The notes: a model not told the origin generated them from the sequence alone. Positions 14,538 to 24,053 are shown, counted from the stretch's first letter. The stretch: DNA of 29,112 bases from JABFSM01 sp052389555 (GCA_052389555.1 JBQTHV010000088.1:1-29112), one strand, 5' to 3'. Numbers and translations: made by a program.

Positions 14538-16244
14538 TCACCACCCCGCCGCCATGCCGTCCTTGCGGGGATCACTGCCCGCGGCCCAGCCGCGCGGGAG
14601 GCGCATGACCGCCTGGGCCCCGCCCGCCGAGCCGGGTTCGAGCGGCCGGACCTGATGGCCCATGCGGGTTAGGGCTGAGCGCACCGAGTCGGAGATCGGC
14701 CCCTCGAGCCCCACCTCGAGCCCGCCGAAGTGGCGGAACCGGGCCTGGTCGATCGCCTGCTGGAGATCCATGCCGAACACTAGCAGGTTGAGCAGCAGCT
14801 GCACATGGCCTTGCGGCTGGATCGCGCCGCCCATCACCCCGAACGCCATCCAGGGCTCCTCGCCCTGCGGGCCGGGTTTGGTCACGAATGCCGGGATGAT
14901 GGTATGGAACGGCCGTTTGTTGGGGGCTACCGTGTTAGGCAGACCTTCCGCCAGTGTGAATCCGGCCCCGCGATCCTGGAGCGCGAACCCGGTCCCCGGC
15001 ACCACCACTCCCGAGCCGAAGTACTCGTAGATGCTGTTGATCAGGGAGACCATGTTGCCGGCCGAGTCGGCCACGGCGAGGTAGATGGTCTCGCTCGCGG
15101 TGAGCGCGTCGCCGGGCTCGACCTGGTGGCTGGCGCGGGTCAGGTCGAGCCTGGCCCTTCGCGCCGCGATGAACTTGTCGTCGAGGAGGCGGGCGGGGCT
15201 TACCCCGGCCGCCGCCATCGCGGCGGGATCGCCCACCCAGCGAGCCAGGTCGGCGTAGGCCAGTTTCTTGGACTCGATCAGAAGGTGCAGGTACTGGGCC
15301 GAGTTGTGGCCCATCGCCTTCAAGTCGTACGGCTCCAGAATCTTGAGCATCTCGAGCGCCGCGATCCCCTGGTTGGCGGGCGGGAGCTCCCACACCGTGT
15401 GCGCCTTGAAGGTCGCGGAGATCGGGGCGACCCACTCGACCTGGTGCCGGGCGAAATCCTCTGCCGTGAGGAATCCGCCCATCGCCCTAACCCGCTCGGC
15501 GATCTCCTTGCCTAACCCGCCGCCGTAGAGCACCCCGGGCCCCTCGGCCGCGATCCGGCGGAAGCTGCGGGCCAGATCGGGGTTCCGGTACCACTCGCCC
15601 GCCTGGGGGGCCCGTTTGCCGTCGACGAGGAAGGTTGCGCGGGCTCCTTCGTCGCGGAGGAGCCGCTCGGTCTCACCAGCCCACTGCTCCGCGATGACGG
15701 GCGTCACCGGAAAGCCCTCCTCGGCGAGCCGGATCGCGGGCTCGAGAGCTTGGGCGAGCGAGATGGTGCCGTATTTCTCGAGCAGCGCGGCCCAGCCTGA
15801 GAGCGCGCCCGGCACGGTGATCGGCTCGGCACCGAAGACCGGGACGTCGGTGTGTCCGCGGCGCACCAGCTCCTCGCGGGTCATCAGCGAGCCGGAGCGG
15901 CCGCTCGCGTTCAAACCCACGAGCTTCTTCTCGGAGGCGGACCAGAGGATCGCGAACAGGTCGCCGCCGATGCCGGTCATATGGGGCTCGACCAGGTTGA
16001 GCACCGCGGCGGCGGTCACCGCGGCGTCGATCGCGTTGCCGCCCTTCTGCATGACGGCGAGACCCGCCGCGGTCGCGAGGGGCTGGCTCGTGGCGATGAC
16101 GCCGTGCGGCGCGTAGACGGTAGAGCGGCCGGCCATGCTCGACTTCCTTGTGGGCGGTTGGGCGGATAGGCTGTTGGGCGGCTGGACAATCGGTAGAATG
16201 GCACAGGCCAGCGCCGCCAGAATGAGCAGTCCCCTGAGATTCAT
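14538..16244 (-). CDS. ggt: Gamma-glutamyltransferase
   Basis: A 568-residue Ntn-hydrolase precursor that cleaves glutathione and other gamma-glutamyl compounds in the periplasm. The signal peptide spans about residues 1-28 (GLLILAALACAILP). N-terminal family motifs include GVIATSQPLATAAGLAVMQK, GGNAIDAAV and GIGGDLFA. The self-cleavage nucleophile is T386 in ASETIYLAVAD, aligning with the TTH motif of the E. coli enzyme, where the second Thr and the His are here Ile and Tyr. The small subunit continues with GNMVSLINSIYEYFGSG and PNKRPFHTIIPAF. I chose ATG 16244, where the signal peptide begins; the frame stays open far upstream but that part overlaps the divergent protease gene. It is the first gene of an operon with two membrane proteins and the dehydratase. 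Confidence 0.93.
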   Translation of the reverse strand: MNLRGLLILAALACAILPIVQPPNSLSAQPPTRKSSMAGRSTVYAPHGVIATSQPLATAAGLAVMQKGGNAIDAAVTAAAVLNLVEPHMTGIGGDLFAILWSASEKKLVGLNASGRSGSLMTREELVRRGHTDVPVFGAEPITVPGALSGWAALLEKYGTISLAQALEPAIRLAEEGFPVTPVIAEQWAGETERLLRDEGARATFLVDGKRAPQAGEWYRNPDLARSFRRIAAEGPGVLYGGGLGKEIAERVRAMGGFLTAEDFARHQVEWVAPISATFKAHTVWELPPANQGIAALEMLKILEPYDLKAMGHNSAQYLHLLIESKKLAYADLARWVGDPAAMAAAGVSPARLLDDKFIAARRARLDLTRASHQVEPGDALTASETIYLAVADSAGNMVSLINSIYEYFGSGVVVPGTGFALQDRGAGFTLAEGLPNTVAPNKRPFHTIIPAFVTKPGPQGEEPWMAFGVMGGAIQPQGHVQLLLNLLVFGMDLQQAIDQARFRHFGGLEVGLEGPISDSVRSALTRMGHQVRPLEPGSAGGAQAVMRLPRGWAAGSDPRKDGMAAGW

Positions 16245-16343
16245 GGGAAGAAGATGCCGAGTGGAGGGGAGGTTCGCCAACACCGACTGGCAAGGACGAA
16301 GGCGGAAGGTTATCCTGTCTGGTTCCCTGCCGTCGGAGTTTCG

Positions 16344-18147
16344 GTGCGCCATTCCCTCTTCCTGCTGACCGTAGGAACTCTCGCTCTCGCTGCCTGTCAA
16401 ACATCTCTGGTCGATTCTCGGACCGGCGCCACAGCTGCCGTAAGCGGGCCGGATGACCCGAGCTACATCGTGGTTTTCCGGAGCACGGTATCTGATGCGC
16501 GTGGCAGGGCCCAGCAGTTGGTTGCTTTCCACCGAGGGAGACTCCGGCATACGTACCAGCACGCTCTCAAGGGGTTCGCGGCTCACCTCTCCGCCTCTGC
16601 CGTAACCGCGCTGCAGCGGAATCCGGAGGTGCTCTACTTGGAGCCTGACGGCCTCATGCAGACCGACGCCACCCAGCTCAATCCGACCTGGGGGCTCGAT
16701 CGGATCGATCAGCAGAATCTGCCCCTCAACAACAGCTACTCCTACTCGCCCACGGGAGCCGGGGTCAACCTGTACATCATCGACACCGGGATCCGTACCA
16801 CCCACAACGATCTCTCGGGCCGGGCATTTGGAGCTTTCACCGCGATCAATGACGGCCAGGGAACCAACGACTGTAACGGCCACGGCACCCACGTCTCGGG
16901 AACGGTGGCCGGGACCACCTACGGGGTGGCAAAGGCCGCGCGGGTCCATTCCGTCCGGGTGATCGGGTGCAGCGGAACCGGACCCACCTCTGGGGTGATC
17001 GCTGGGGTGGATTGGGTGCGCCTCAATGCGGTTCCGCCCGCGGTTGCCAACATGAGTCTGGGCGGGAGCGTATCCAGCGCGCTCGATCAGGCGGTTCAAA
17101 ACTCGATCGCCGCCGGGATCCCCTATGCCGTGGCGGCAGGCAACAGCAACACCAACGCCTGCAACAGCTCCCCCGCTCGAGTGCCCGAGGCAATCACGGT
17201 CGGGGCGACGACCACGACGGATGCCCGGGCGTCCTATTCGAATTTCGGCAGCTGTCTCGATCTGTTCGCCCCCGGATCGGGGGTCACCTCGGCCTGGTAC
17301 ACCAGCGACGCGGCGACCGCCACTCTGAGCGGGACCTCCATGGCCACGCCCCATGTCGCGGGAGTTGCGGCGCTCTACCTGCAAACCTCGCCGAACGCGC
17401 TGCCGGCGGCGGTCGCGGCGGCCATCACGGGGAACGCCACCACCGGTCGGGTGACCAACCCAGGCAGCGGCTCGCCCAATCTGCTGCTTTATAGTGGATT
17501 CCTGTCCGCCCCACCGCCGCCTCCACCTCCCCCGCCACCGCCGCCTCCGCCGCCTCCGGGTGGGACGGTGCCGGCCATGCCATCGGCCCCGCAGGTAACG
17601 GTGACCGATAGTGTCAGGGCGACGACGAACCCCGTCTCTGGAGCCACGCAGTACCTGTGGCGGGATCGAAAGGCGGACGGGACCCGGGACACGACTTTCA
17701 CGACGGCACCGGGATGGGCGCGCGCCCTCGGCCCGGCGGGGTCTTTCAACGTCTGCGTGAGTGCGGGGAACAGCGCCGGCTGGTCGGTTGGGAATTGTGC
17801 GAATTACACGGTCTCGACCACCACGCCGCCGCCTCCTCCACCTCCACCGCCGCCGCCTCCCCCGCCACCGCCGCCTCCGCCGCCTCCGGGTGGGACGGTG
17901 CCGGCCATGCCATCAGCCCCGCAGGTAACGGTGACCGATAGTGTCCGGGCAACGACGAGCCCCGTCTCTGGGGCCACGCAGTACATGTGGCGGGATCGGA
18001 AGGCGGACGGGACCCGGGACACGACTTTCACGACGGCACCGGGATGGGCGCGCCCTCGGCCCAGCGGGGTCGTTCAACGTGTGTGTGAGTGCGGGGAACA
18101 GCGCCGGGTGGTCGATCGGGAATTGCGCGAACTACACAGTCCCCTAA
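16344..18147 (+). CDS. Subtilisin-like (S8) lipoprotein protease with duplicated C-terminal modules, frameshifted near the end
   Basis: A secreted serine protease. GTG 16344 has GGAG five bases upstream and opens a lipoprotein signal (LALAAC, lipidated C18). An inhibitor-I9-like propeptide (~40-105) is followed by the S8 domain (~115-385) with the triad D147 (IIDTG), H180 (NGHGTH) and S332 (GTSMATPH), and N267 for the oxyanion hole. Then comes a polyproline linker and a fibronectin-like module, a second polyproline linker and a second, almost identical module. In module 2 a GCGCGC run (18048-18053) replaces the GCGCGCGC of module 1 (17718-17725). The two-base loss shifts the frame, so the expected ending (NSAGWSIGNCANYTVP, TAA 18145-18147) is read out of frame. 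The shifted product instead runs to 18245, into the 3' end of the RND pump gene. Divergent from ggt, with 99 bases between starts. Confidence 0.88.
17527..17813 (+). repeat. Intragenic direct repeat, unit 1 (polyproline + fibronectin-like module)
   Basis: About 290 bases covering a CCG/CCT-rich proline linker and a beta-sandwich-like module. It recurs at 17857-18141 with an offset of 330 bases and only a handful of substitutions. It carries the longer GCGCGCGC run. Confidence 0.92.
17857..18141 (+). repeat. Intragenic direct repeat, unit 2
   Basis: Near-copy of unit 1. After 18053 the offset drops from 330 to 328 because two bases of the GC run are missing, which breaks the reading frame of the protease. 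Confidence 0.92.
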
Positions 18148-18198
18148 ACTGCGGCGCCGCCTCCACCGCCGCCACCCCAGGCCCAGCCCCCAAGATCC

Positions 18199-21100
18199 TC
18201 ATCGTTTTCGGCCAAACCGGAGATAGAGCACGGGCAGGCAGATGAGGTTGAGCGCCGTGCTGGACACGAGCCCTCCCAGGATCACCTGGGCCATCGGGTG
18301 CTCGATCTCGTGGCCGGGCCGATCGCCCAGGAGCGCGAGCGGCACCAGCGCGAGCGCGGTCACCAGGGCGGTCATCAGGATCGGCGTTAAACGCTCGCGG
18401 GCCCCTCGCACCACCAGCTCCGGTCCGAAGGGCACGCCTTCCTCTTGCTCGAGATGCCGGTAGTGACTCACCAGCATGATGCCATTCCGGGCTGCTATCC
18501 CTAATACGGTCACCAACCCCACGAGCGCGCCAAGCGAGAGCACTCCTCCGCCCAGGAGAACCGCGACGATGCCGCCCACCAGCGCGAATGGCACGGTCAG
18601 TGCGATCAGACCAGTGAGCCGCAGCGTACCGAAGTCGCTGTAGAGGATGATCAGAATTCCCGCCAGGGCCAGCGCCCCGAGCGCGAGCATCTCACCCCGC
18701 GCTGCCCGTTGGGCCGCGTACTCGCCGAGAAACTCGGGGTGATAGCCAGTGGGAACGGAGAGCCGGCCGACGCCGGCTTCCAGCTCGCGCGCAGCGCTCC
18801 CCAGGTCTCGCCCCCGGACGTTGGCCGTGATGTCGAGCTTCCGCGAGGCGTGCTCCCGGGTGACCTCGTTCAAGGTCGGCGTGATCCGGACCTCGGCAAC
18901 TTCCTCGAGCGGGACGGTGCCGCCGCTTGGCAGCGTGATGGGGAGCTGCCGGATCGCCTCCGGATTGTCCCGGATCGCGGGCTCACCCCAGACCACCACG
19001 TCGAATGCCTTTTCGCCCTCGTACACCTGGCCGACGGTGTTCCCCTTTACCAGGATCGCGACCTGGCGGCGCACCGCGCCGGCGGTGAGGCCGAGCTGCG
19101 CGGCAACGGCGTCGCGGGTCAAGACCTCGAGATGCGGCACCAGCACCTGGGGCTGCACCTTCACATCGACCAGCCCCGGGATCTTCTCCATGAGCCCCGC
19201 GACCTCGGCGCCTTTGCCGCGCAAGGTATCGAGATCGGGACCATACAATCGAACCACGAGCGAAGCGCTCGCCCCGGTGAGAACCTCTTTCACCCGTTCC
19301 CGGAGATAGGTCAGCACGTCGCGATAGAGTCCCGGATAGCCGTCCACGACCTGCTGAATGCGGGTTACGGTCCGGTCGTAGTTAACCTTGGGGTCCACGC
19401 TGATCCAGAGCTCGGTGAAGTTGGGTCCTACGACTTCGTCGGCCACTTCGGCCCGCCCGATATGGGCGCCGAAATTGCGGACTCCGGGAATCGCTCGCAG
19501 CTCCTTGCTCGCGCGCACCGTAACCCGGGTCATCGCCTCGAGCGAGGTCCCCGGCTTCTCGACGAAGTGCATCAGGAAGTCGTACTCCCGAAACCTCGGC
19601 AGGAATTCCTCGCCGAGCAGCGGCACGACCAGGAGCGCAGCCAGGAGCGTCACGCCGAGCGTGCCCATAACCCGCCGAGGCCGCTCGAGTAGAGGCGGCA
19701 GCAATCGGGTGTAGCGATCGGCGAGCCAGCGCGCCAGGGGCGTTTGATGGGTAGCGTCGGTGGTGCGTCCCAGGAGGAGTAGCGAGAGCGCCGGCGTCAG
19801 GGTGAGCGCGACCGCGAGCGACGCGGCGATCGCCGACACATAGGCGAGCGCCAGCGGGCGGAAAAAGGCGCCGGCCAGTCCCCCCAGGAAGAACACCGGC
19901 AGGAACACCAGGATCACGATAATGCTGGCGTACACGACGGAGCTGCGCACCTCGAGCGAAGCGTCCAGCACGACTTGGAGGGCAGGTCGCGGGTTAGGCA
20001 GTTGCCGGTTGAGCCGCAACCGCCGCAGGATGTTTTCTACGTCGATGATGGCATCATCCACCACCTCGCCCAGGGCGATCACCAGTCCCGCCAGCACCAT
20101 GGTGTCGAGGGTGCCGCCTCGGTAGCGCATCACCAGCGCGCCGGCGAGGAGCGACAGCGGAATCGCAGTGAGACTGATGAGCGCGGTGCGCCAGTCCCGG
20201 ACGAACCCGATGATCGTGATGACGACCAGCACGCACCCGATCAGCAGCGCCTTGTTGAGGTTGGAGAGGGAGTGTTCGATATAGGTGGCCGGGCGGAAGA
20301 TCGTGGCGTCCACGGTCACATTCCCCAAGGCGGGCTTGAGCGAGGCCAGGGCCGCTTCGACTCCCCGGGTTATGGAGAGCGTATTGCCCCAGGGTTGTTT
20401 CTCCACGATGAGGAGCAGCCCGGGTCCGTCGTTGATGACCGCGTCGCCGATGGGCGGCGGATTTCCCTCGGCGAGCCTCGCGACTGCGCCGAGCGGAAGG
20501 GGAACTCCGTTTCGGAACGCGATCGGCGCGGCGGCGAGCTGGGCCAGGCCGGCAGCCGTGGGAGGCAACGCCACCGGGAGTCGCTGGTTGGGAAGGTCCA
20601 CGTAGCCACCCGCGCCGAGGCCCGTCGCTTCTCCCGCAGCATTGACTACGTCTTCCAGAGTGACCTGATGCACCCGCAGCCGCTCCGGACTGACCAGCAC
20701 CTGGTACTGCTTATCACGCTGGCCCCAGATGGCGACATTGGCCACGCCAGGGAATGCGATGAGCCGGGGCCGGATGGTCCAGCGAGCCAGGGTTGTGAGT
20801 TCGGTCTGCGACAACGTCGGGGAGCTGAGCCCGATCTTGAGGACGCGGCTCGTGGAGGAGAGCGGGGAGAGCAGAACCGGAGGATGAGCGACCGCCGGAA
20901 GCGTGAGCGCGACACGCGCCAGTCGTTCCTGCACCAATTGTCGGGCTCGAAGGAGATCGGTACCTGGCTCAAAGATCAAGACAACACTCGAGAGTCCCAG
21001 CACGGTTTTCGAGCGGATCGTTTGGACGAAGGGAGTGCCGTTGAGGCCGAACTCGAGCGGCACCGTGATGAGTCGCTCCACTTCTTCGGTGGAAAGGCCC

Positions 21101-21258
21101 GGCGCTTCGGTCTGAATCTCCACGAGCGGAGGGGCGAACTCAGGAAAAACATCGAACGGCGCCTTGCTCACCACGCGGGCGGCAAAGATGGCGAATGCTG
21201 CCATCAGCGCGACGACGGCAACCCGGAGCCGGAGTGCCAGTGAGATCAGCCGGCGCAT
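18199..21258 (-). CDS. Heavy-metal-type RND efflux pump (CusA/CzcA family)
   Basis: A 1019-residue inner-membrane proton/metal antiporter, the transport engine of a tripartite system spanning both membranes. The N-terminal transmembrane helix (~12-28) is followed by the family signature APFDVFPEFAPP (33-44), porter domain PN1/PN2, and helix 4 with GEVVDDAIIDVEN (397-409), whose D401/D402 and D406 match the proton-relay acids of heavy-metal RND pumps. The second half repeats the layout and ends with helices 10-12 (HPMAQVILGGLVSSTALNLICLPVLYL). The length is typical. It starts 9 bases after the adaptor stop, in the order outer-membrane protein, adaptor, pump. The metal cannot be deduced with certainty: monovalent copper/silver or divalent zinc/cobalt are the usual choices. 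No metal sensor gene is visible in the window. Confidence 0.95.
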   Translation of the reverse strand: MRRLISLALRLRVAVVALMAAFAIFAARVVSKAPFDVFPEFAPPLVEIQTEAPGLSTEEVERLITVPLEFGLNGTPFVQTIRSKTVLGLSSVVLIFEPGTDLLRARQLVQERLARVALTLPAVAHPPVLLSPLSSTSRVLKIGLSSPTLSQTELTTLARWTIRPRLIAFPGVANVAIWGQRDKQYQVLVSPERLRVHQVTLEDVVNAAGEATGLGAGGYVDLPNQRLPVALPPTAAGLAQLAAAPIAFRNGVPLPLGAVARLAEGNPPPIGDAVINDGPGLLLIVEKQPWGNTLSITRGVEAALASLKPALGNVTVDATIFRPATYIEHSLSNLNKALLIGCVLVVITIIGFVRDWRTALISLTAIPLSLLAGALVMRYRGGTLDTMVLAGLVIALGEVVDDAIIDVENILRRLRLNRQLPNPRPALQVVLDASLEVRSSVVYASIIVILVFLPVFFLGGLAGAFFRPLALAYVSAIAASLAVALTLTPALSLLLLGRTTDATHQTPLARWLADRYTRLLPPLLERPRRVMGTLGVTLLAALLVVPLLGEEFLPRFREYDFLMHFVEKPGTSLEAMTRVTVRASKELRAIPGVRNFGAHIGRAEVADEVVGPNFTELWISVDPKVNYDRTVTRIQQVVDGYPGLYRDVLTYLRERVKEVLTGASASLVVRLYGPDLDTLRGKGAEVAGLMEKIPGLVDVKVQPQVLVPHLEVLTRDAVAAQLGLTAGAVRRQVAILVKGNTVGQVYEGEKAFDVVVWGEPAIRDNPEAIRQLPITLPSGGTVPLEEVAEVRITPTLNEVTREHASRKLDITANVRGRDLGSAARELEAGVGRLSVPTGYHPEFLGEYAAQRAARGEMLALGALALAGILIILYSDFGTLRLTGLIALTVPFALVGGIVAVLLGGGVLSLGALVGLVTVLGIAARNGIMLVSHYRHLEQEEGVPFGPELVVRGARERLTPILMTALVTALALVPLALLGDRPGHEIEHPMAQVILGGLVSSTALNLICLPVLYLRFGRKR

Positions 21259-21267
21259 AGAGCCGGG

Positions 21268-22440
21268 TTATTTCCCTGGGCCGAACTCGACGCCGAACAG
21301 CTCTGCGGCTCCGGTAGTCACTACCGGCGTTCCCGGGGGTGGCCCGCTCGCCAACACGGCCCATTCACCCACGAAGCCTCCCAGGATAACCCGCTTGCGG
21401 ACATAGGTGTGGTTTCCCTCCGCGACGTATACCCAGGCGCCGCCACTCGCATCGTAGAGGATCGCGCCGAGCGGCACGACCCGCTGCAACGGCCCGGTGA
21501 CCTTGAGCTGGATGGTGATGTCCACCCGCTGGCCCGGCCGCAGGCCCGCGCTCGATTCCAACTGGTAGAACACGTCGGCTGAAGCCGAGAGTGGGTCGGC
21601 CGTCGTAGGGGCGGTAACCCGCCGAGCTCGCCGCAGCCTTCCGGTTTCGCTGAGAACGTCCACGCTTGCGGCACCACGCGGGTCAATGCGAGCAAGATCG
21701 CCCGCGAACACCGCCGCTTTCACCCAGAGAGGATCGAGCCGGGCTACCGTCAGGAGCGGTGCGTGGGCCGCCACGATCTGTCCCGGGCTGGTGAACAAGT
21801 CCAAAACCACTCCGGCATCGGGACTTGCGATGGTGAGCGCGGTGAGACCGGGCTCATCTCCGCTGGGGGGCATGCCACTGCGCTGCCGGTTGAGCCGCGC
21901 TCGAGCCGCGGCCAGAGCGGCTCGCGCCGCGTCGCGATCGGCCAGAGCACGCTCCAACTCCCTGCGGGAGACCAGGCTGTCGCGGGCCAACTCCTCGATC
22001 CGAGCCGCGTCTTGCTCGGCCTGCCGGGCCCGCACTTCGGCCACGGCGACGGCCTCGTCGGCACGGACCAGCTCGGTTTCGGGAGGGAGCGGCACGAGGC
22101 GCACCAATGCCTGCCCTCTGTGCACCGATGTGCCGGCGGCGGGAATCCCACCGGGAGGGGCGAGGACAGTGCCTGCGACCGGTGCGACCAGAGAGAAGCT
22201 GCGACCAGGTGGGGTCACCACGACTCCGCCGACAGTGCGGGTCTCCGGGACCGCGCGCTGTTCCACGGGAGAGGTGGCGAGCCCGAGTCGCTGTTCGGCC
22301 TCGGGAGTCAGGTGGATCCGGGTGAGCTCCGCCTCCGTGACCGGGTTCTCCACTTTCGCGGCAGGCGGGTTAGGAGGCGGAGCGGAACCCTTGCAGGCGA
22401 GGATTGCGGCGAGCCACGCGACGGCGGTGCGCCGCATCAT
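21268..22440 (-). CDS. RND periplasmic adaptor (CusB-like membrane fusion protein), lipoprotein
   Basis: A 390-residue adaptor linking the pump to the outer-membrane channel. The N-terminus has a lipoprotein-type signal (LAAILAC, C16). It continues with a barrel/lipoyl half-motif (VVVTPPGRSFSLVAPVAGTV), a helical hairpin (about 150-215: TELVRADEAVAVAEVRARQA through RELERALADRDAARAAL), the second lipoyl half (LTIASPDAGVV) and the beta-barrel/membrane-proximal part with QRVVPLGAILYD. No N-terminal metal-binding Met/His-rich domain is seen. The start codon lies at 22440, four bases after a GGGAGGT ribosome-binding site, and overlaps the upstream TGA as ATGA, implying translational coupling to the outer-membrane gene. 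A second ATG at 22437 could also serve. Confidence 0.92.
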   Translation of the reverse strand: MMRRTAVAWLAAILACKGSAPPPNPPAAKVENPVTEAELTRIHLTPEAEQRLGLATSPVEQRAVPETRTVGGVVVTPPGRSFSLVAPVAGTVLAPPGGIPAAGTSVHRGQALVRLVPLPPETELVRADEAVAVAEVRARQAEQDAARIEELARDSLVSRRELERALADRDAARAALAAARARLNRQRSGMPPSGDEPGLTALTIASPDAGVVLDLFTSPGQIVAAHAPLLTVARLDPLWVKAAVFAGDLARIDPRGAASVDVLSETGRLRRARRVTAPTTADPLSASADVFYQLESSAGLRPGQRVDITIQLKVTGPLQRVVPLGAILYDASGGAWVYVAEGNHTYVRKRVILGGFVGEWAVLASGPPPGTPVVTTGAAELFGVEFGPGK

Positions 22441-23609
22441 TGGGACCTCCCGAGGAGAGCGAGCCAGTCGGCTAGAGCGGTCTGCCAGGCGAGCAAGTCG
22501 GCGAGGTAGCCTAGAGCGATTTCCCGCTCGAGCCGCAAGGCGTCGAAGAGGGGGAGAACCCCGGTCTGACCGGCACGATAGAGCCGGACCGCACCGGCCC
22601 GAAGCCGCTCGGCGCGGGGAAGCAGTGAATCGCGGGTTAGGAGGGCGCGTTCTCTGGCCGCCCGCAGCCGGCTTTCCCCTGCGGCGAGGAGGCGAGCCGC
22701 CTCCAGTCGCGCCTCTCCGGCAGCGGCGGCAGCGCGATCGGCTTGGGCATGGGCCGCGCGTGCCGGAGCGGTTCCGATGTTCCAGAGCGGGATCGGGATT
22801 GCAAACCCGAGGATCGCGCTGGCAGCTCCCGAGAATGGCCCCTCGGACTCCCATTCCTGGCCGATGCGGAGTGTCGGATAGGGGAAGCGGCGCACGGTGG
22901 CTGCGGCCGCGAGCGCCTTCCCGCGGGCCGAATCCGCCAGCGCGCGGGCCAGGAGCGGAAAAGTCTCGATGGGAGGCGGAGTGGGCCACGGCTGGTCGAG
23001 GCCGCGATCGAGCGGTCCGGTCGGAAGCGGCGGATCCCCGCCTCCGAGCGCCCGGGCCAGCGCCGCGCGGGCAACCTGGAACGACTCCTCGGCCCGTTGC
23101 ACCAGCTGGCGCACCCGTCCCGCCTCGACCCCGAACTGCTCGCGCTCGAGCACGGAAAGCTCTCCCGCCGCGACCCGCTCGCCGGCGAATTGGGCGAGCG
23201 AATCGGCGGCCGCGCCGAGTGCGCGGGTTAGGCGAAGCGTTTCCGCCGCAGCGAGGGCCTGGTAGAAGGCGACCCGCACGTCCTGGTCCAGCTCGGCGGC
23301 GAGCCGGGCGGAGTCGGCCTCGGCGCTCCGGATCCCCGCCCGGGCTGCGCGCCGTTCCGGCCAGCGGGCGAACAGCCAATCGGACCGCTGTTCCAGGATG
23401 GCCTCCTCCGCCGCGGCGCCGGCGACGTGCTTGAATTGCAGAACCGGGTTTGGGACCATTCCGGCGACGCCGAGCCGGGCCCGGGCTTCGGCGGCAACCG
23501 CGTGGGCGGCGGAGAGTTGAGGACGGTGACGGCGGGCCCACTCCCGGGCTTGCTCGAGGGTCAGCGCATCGGGGAGCTGAAGGCCGAGCAGGAGCAGGGC
23601 GGCGACCAT
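22437..23609 (-). CDS. TolC-like outer-membrane efflux channel protein (CusC/CzcC type)
   Basis: A 390-residue outer-membrane factor completing the tripartite pump. A short signal peptide (MVAALLLLGLQLPDA) precedes two OEP repeats, each a long Ala/Arg/Glu-rich helical pair with a beta-strand insert. Visible features are LTLEQAREWARRHRPQLSAA at the mature N-terminus, PNPVLQFKHV in the first insert, and the equivalent FAIPIPLWNIGTA in the second repeat. The high Ala content and regular heptads support a coiled-coil tunnel. There is no lipobox. It is the first of three overlapping or closely spaced efflux genes and begins 42 bases after the small secreted protein upstream. Confidence 0.9.
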   Translation of the reverse strand: MVAALLLLGLQLPDALTLEQAREWARRHRPQLSAAHAVAAEARARLGVAGMVPNPVLQFKHVAGAAAEEAILEQRSDWLFARWPERRAARAGIRSAEADSARLAAELDQDVRVAFYQALAAAETLRLTRALGAAADSLAQFAGERVAAGELSVLEREQFGVEAGRVRQLVQRAEESFQVARAALARALGGGDPPLPTGPLDRGLDQPWPTPPPIETFPLLARALADSARGKALAAAATVRRFPYPTLRIGQEWESEGPFSGAASAILGFAIPIPLWNIGTAPARAAHAQADRAAAAAGEARLEAARLLAAGESRLRAARERALLTRDSLLPRAERLRAGAVRLYRAGQTGVLPLFDALRLEREIALGYLADLLAWQTALADWLALLGRSQ

Positions 23610-23651
23610 GCCGAAATATCGGCGTGGACGCCGACTGGCGGCAACGAACTG

Positions 23652-24053
23652 CTACTTCTTCTTCTCCAGGAGGAAGCCGGCAGTCACTTCCACCACGCCG
23701 CTCTGCCAGCACTCCGCCTGCCCCTTGAGGACGCCGGCCGCCAGCACCGCCTTGCTGGCGCACTCGAGGTCGCCGACGGTCTGGACCCAGGAGACCGTGT
23801 CGGCGTTCACGGTGAAATCGCGCAGCTCACCTGCCGGGGGCGCCTGGTCCGAGAAGATCTCGAGTGTCACCTTCCACGTGCTGTCGCGCACGACGGTGAG
23901 CCGGAGGTTGCCCGGGGTGACCATCTCCGACTGGTAGGGCCCTTCCCAGACTCCGATGATGTCCTTGCTGACGTCCGGCTTCGTGTTGGGCTGGGCCGAG
24001 GCCGCGCCGGCTATTGCGGAGGCGAAGGCGGTAAGTGCGAAAGCCCGGGACAT
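23652..24053 (-). CDS. Small secreted protein of unknown function, first gene before the efflux operon
   Basis: A 133-residue protein with a clear signal peptide (about 1-20, ending ASAQ). The mature part is beta-rich: IIGVWEGPYQSEM, NLRLTVVRDSTWKVTLEIF, FTVNADTVSWVQTV, and a lone Cys pair (ECASKA...AECWQS) that could form a disulfide. The pattern GVWEG...LTV...D...V suggests a lipocalin-like or small beta-barrel fold, without a named family. ATG 24053 has AGGA seven bases upstream. It lies 42 bases upstream of the outer-membrane efflux gene on the same strand, so it may be a periplasmic accessory of the pump, but nothing in the sequence proves metal binding. Confidence 0.65.
   Translation of the reverse strand: MSRAFALTAFASAIAGAASAQPNTKPDVSKDIIGVWEGPYQSEMVTPGNLRLTVVRDSTWKVTLEIFSDQAPPAGELRDFTVNADTVSWVQTVGDLECASKAVLAAGVLKGQAECWQSGVVEVTAGFLLEKKK

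Noticed and set aside
16245..17384. N-terminal extension of the gamma-glutamyltransferase frame
   Set aside because: It overlaps the protease gene, has shadow-type composition, and the signal peptide begins at 16244.
17508..17890. CRISPR-like or minisatellite array in the CCG/CCT-rich stretches
   Set aside because: The repeats are proline codons of two linkers inside the protease; there are no regular spacers.
22441..23763. N-terminal extension of the RND adaptor frame
   Set aside because: It lies over the outer-membrane factor gene in another frame; the lipoprotein signal begins at 22440.
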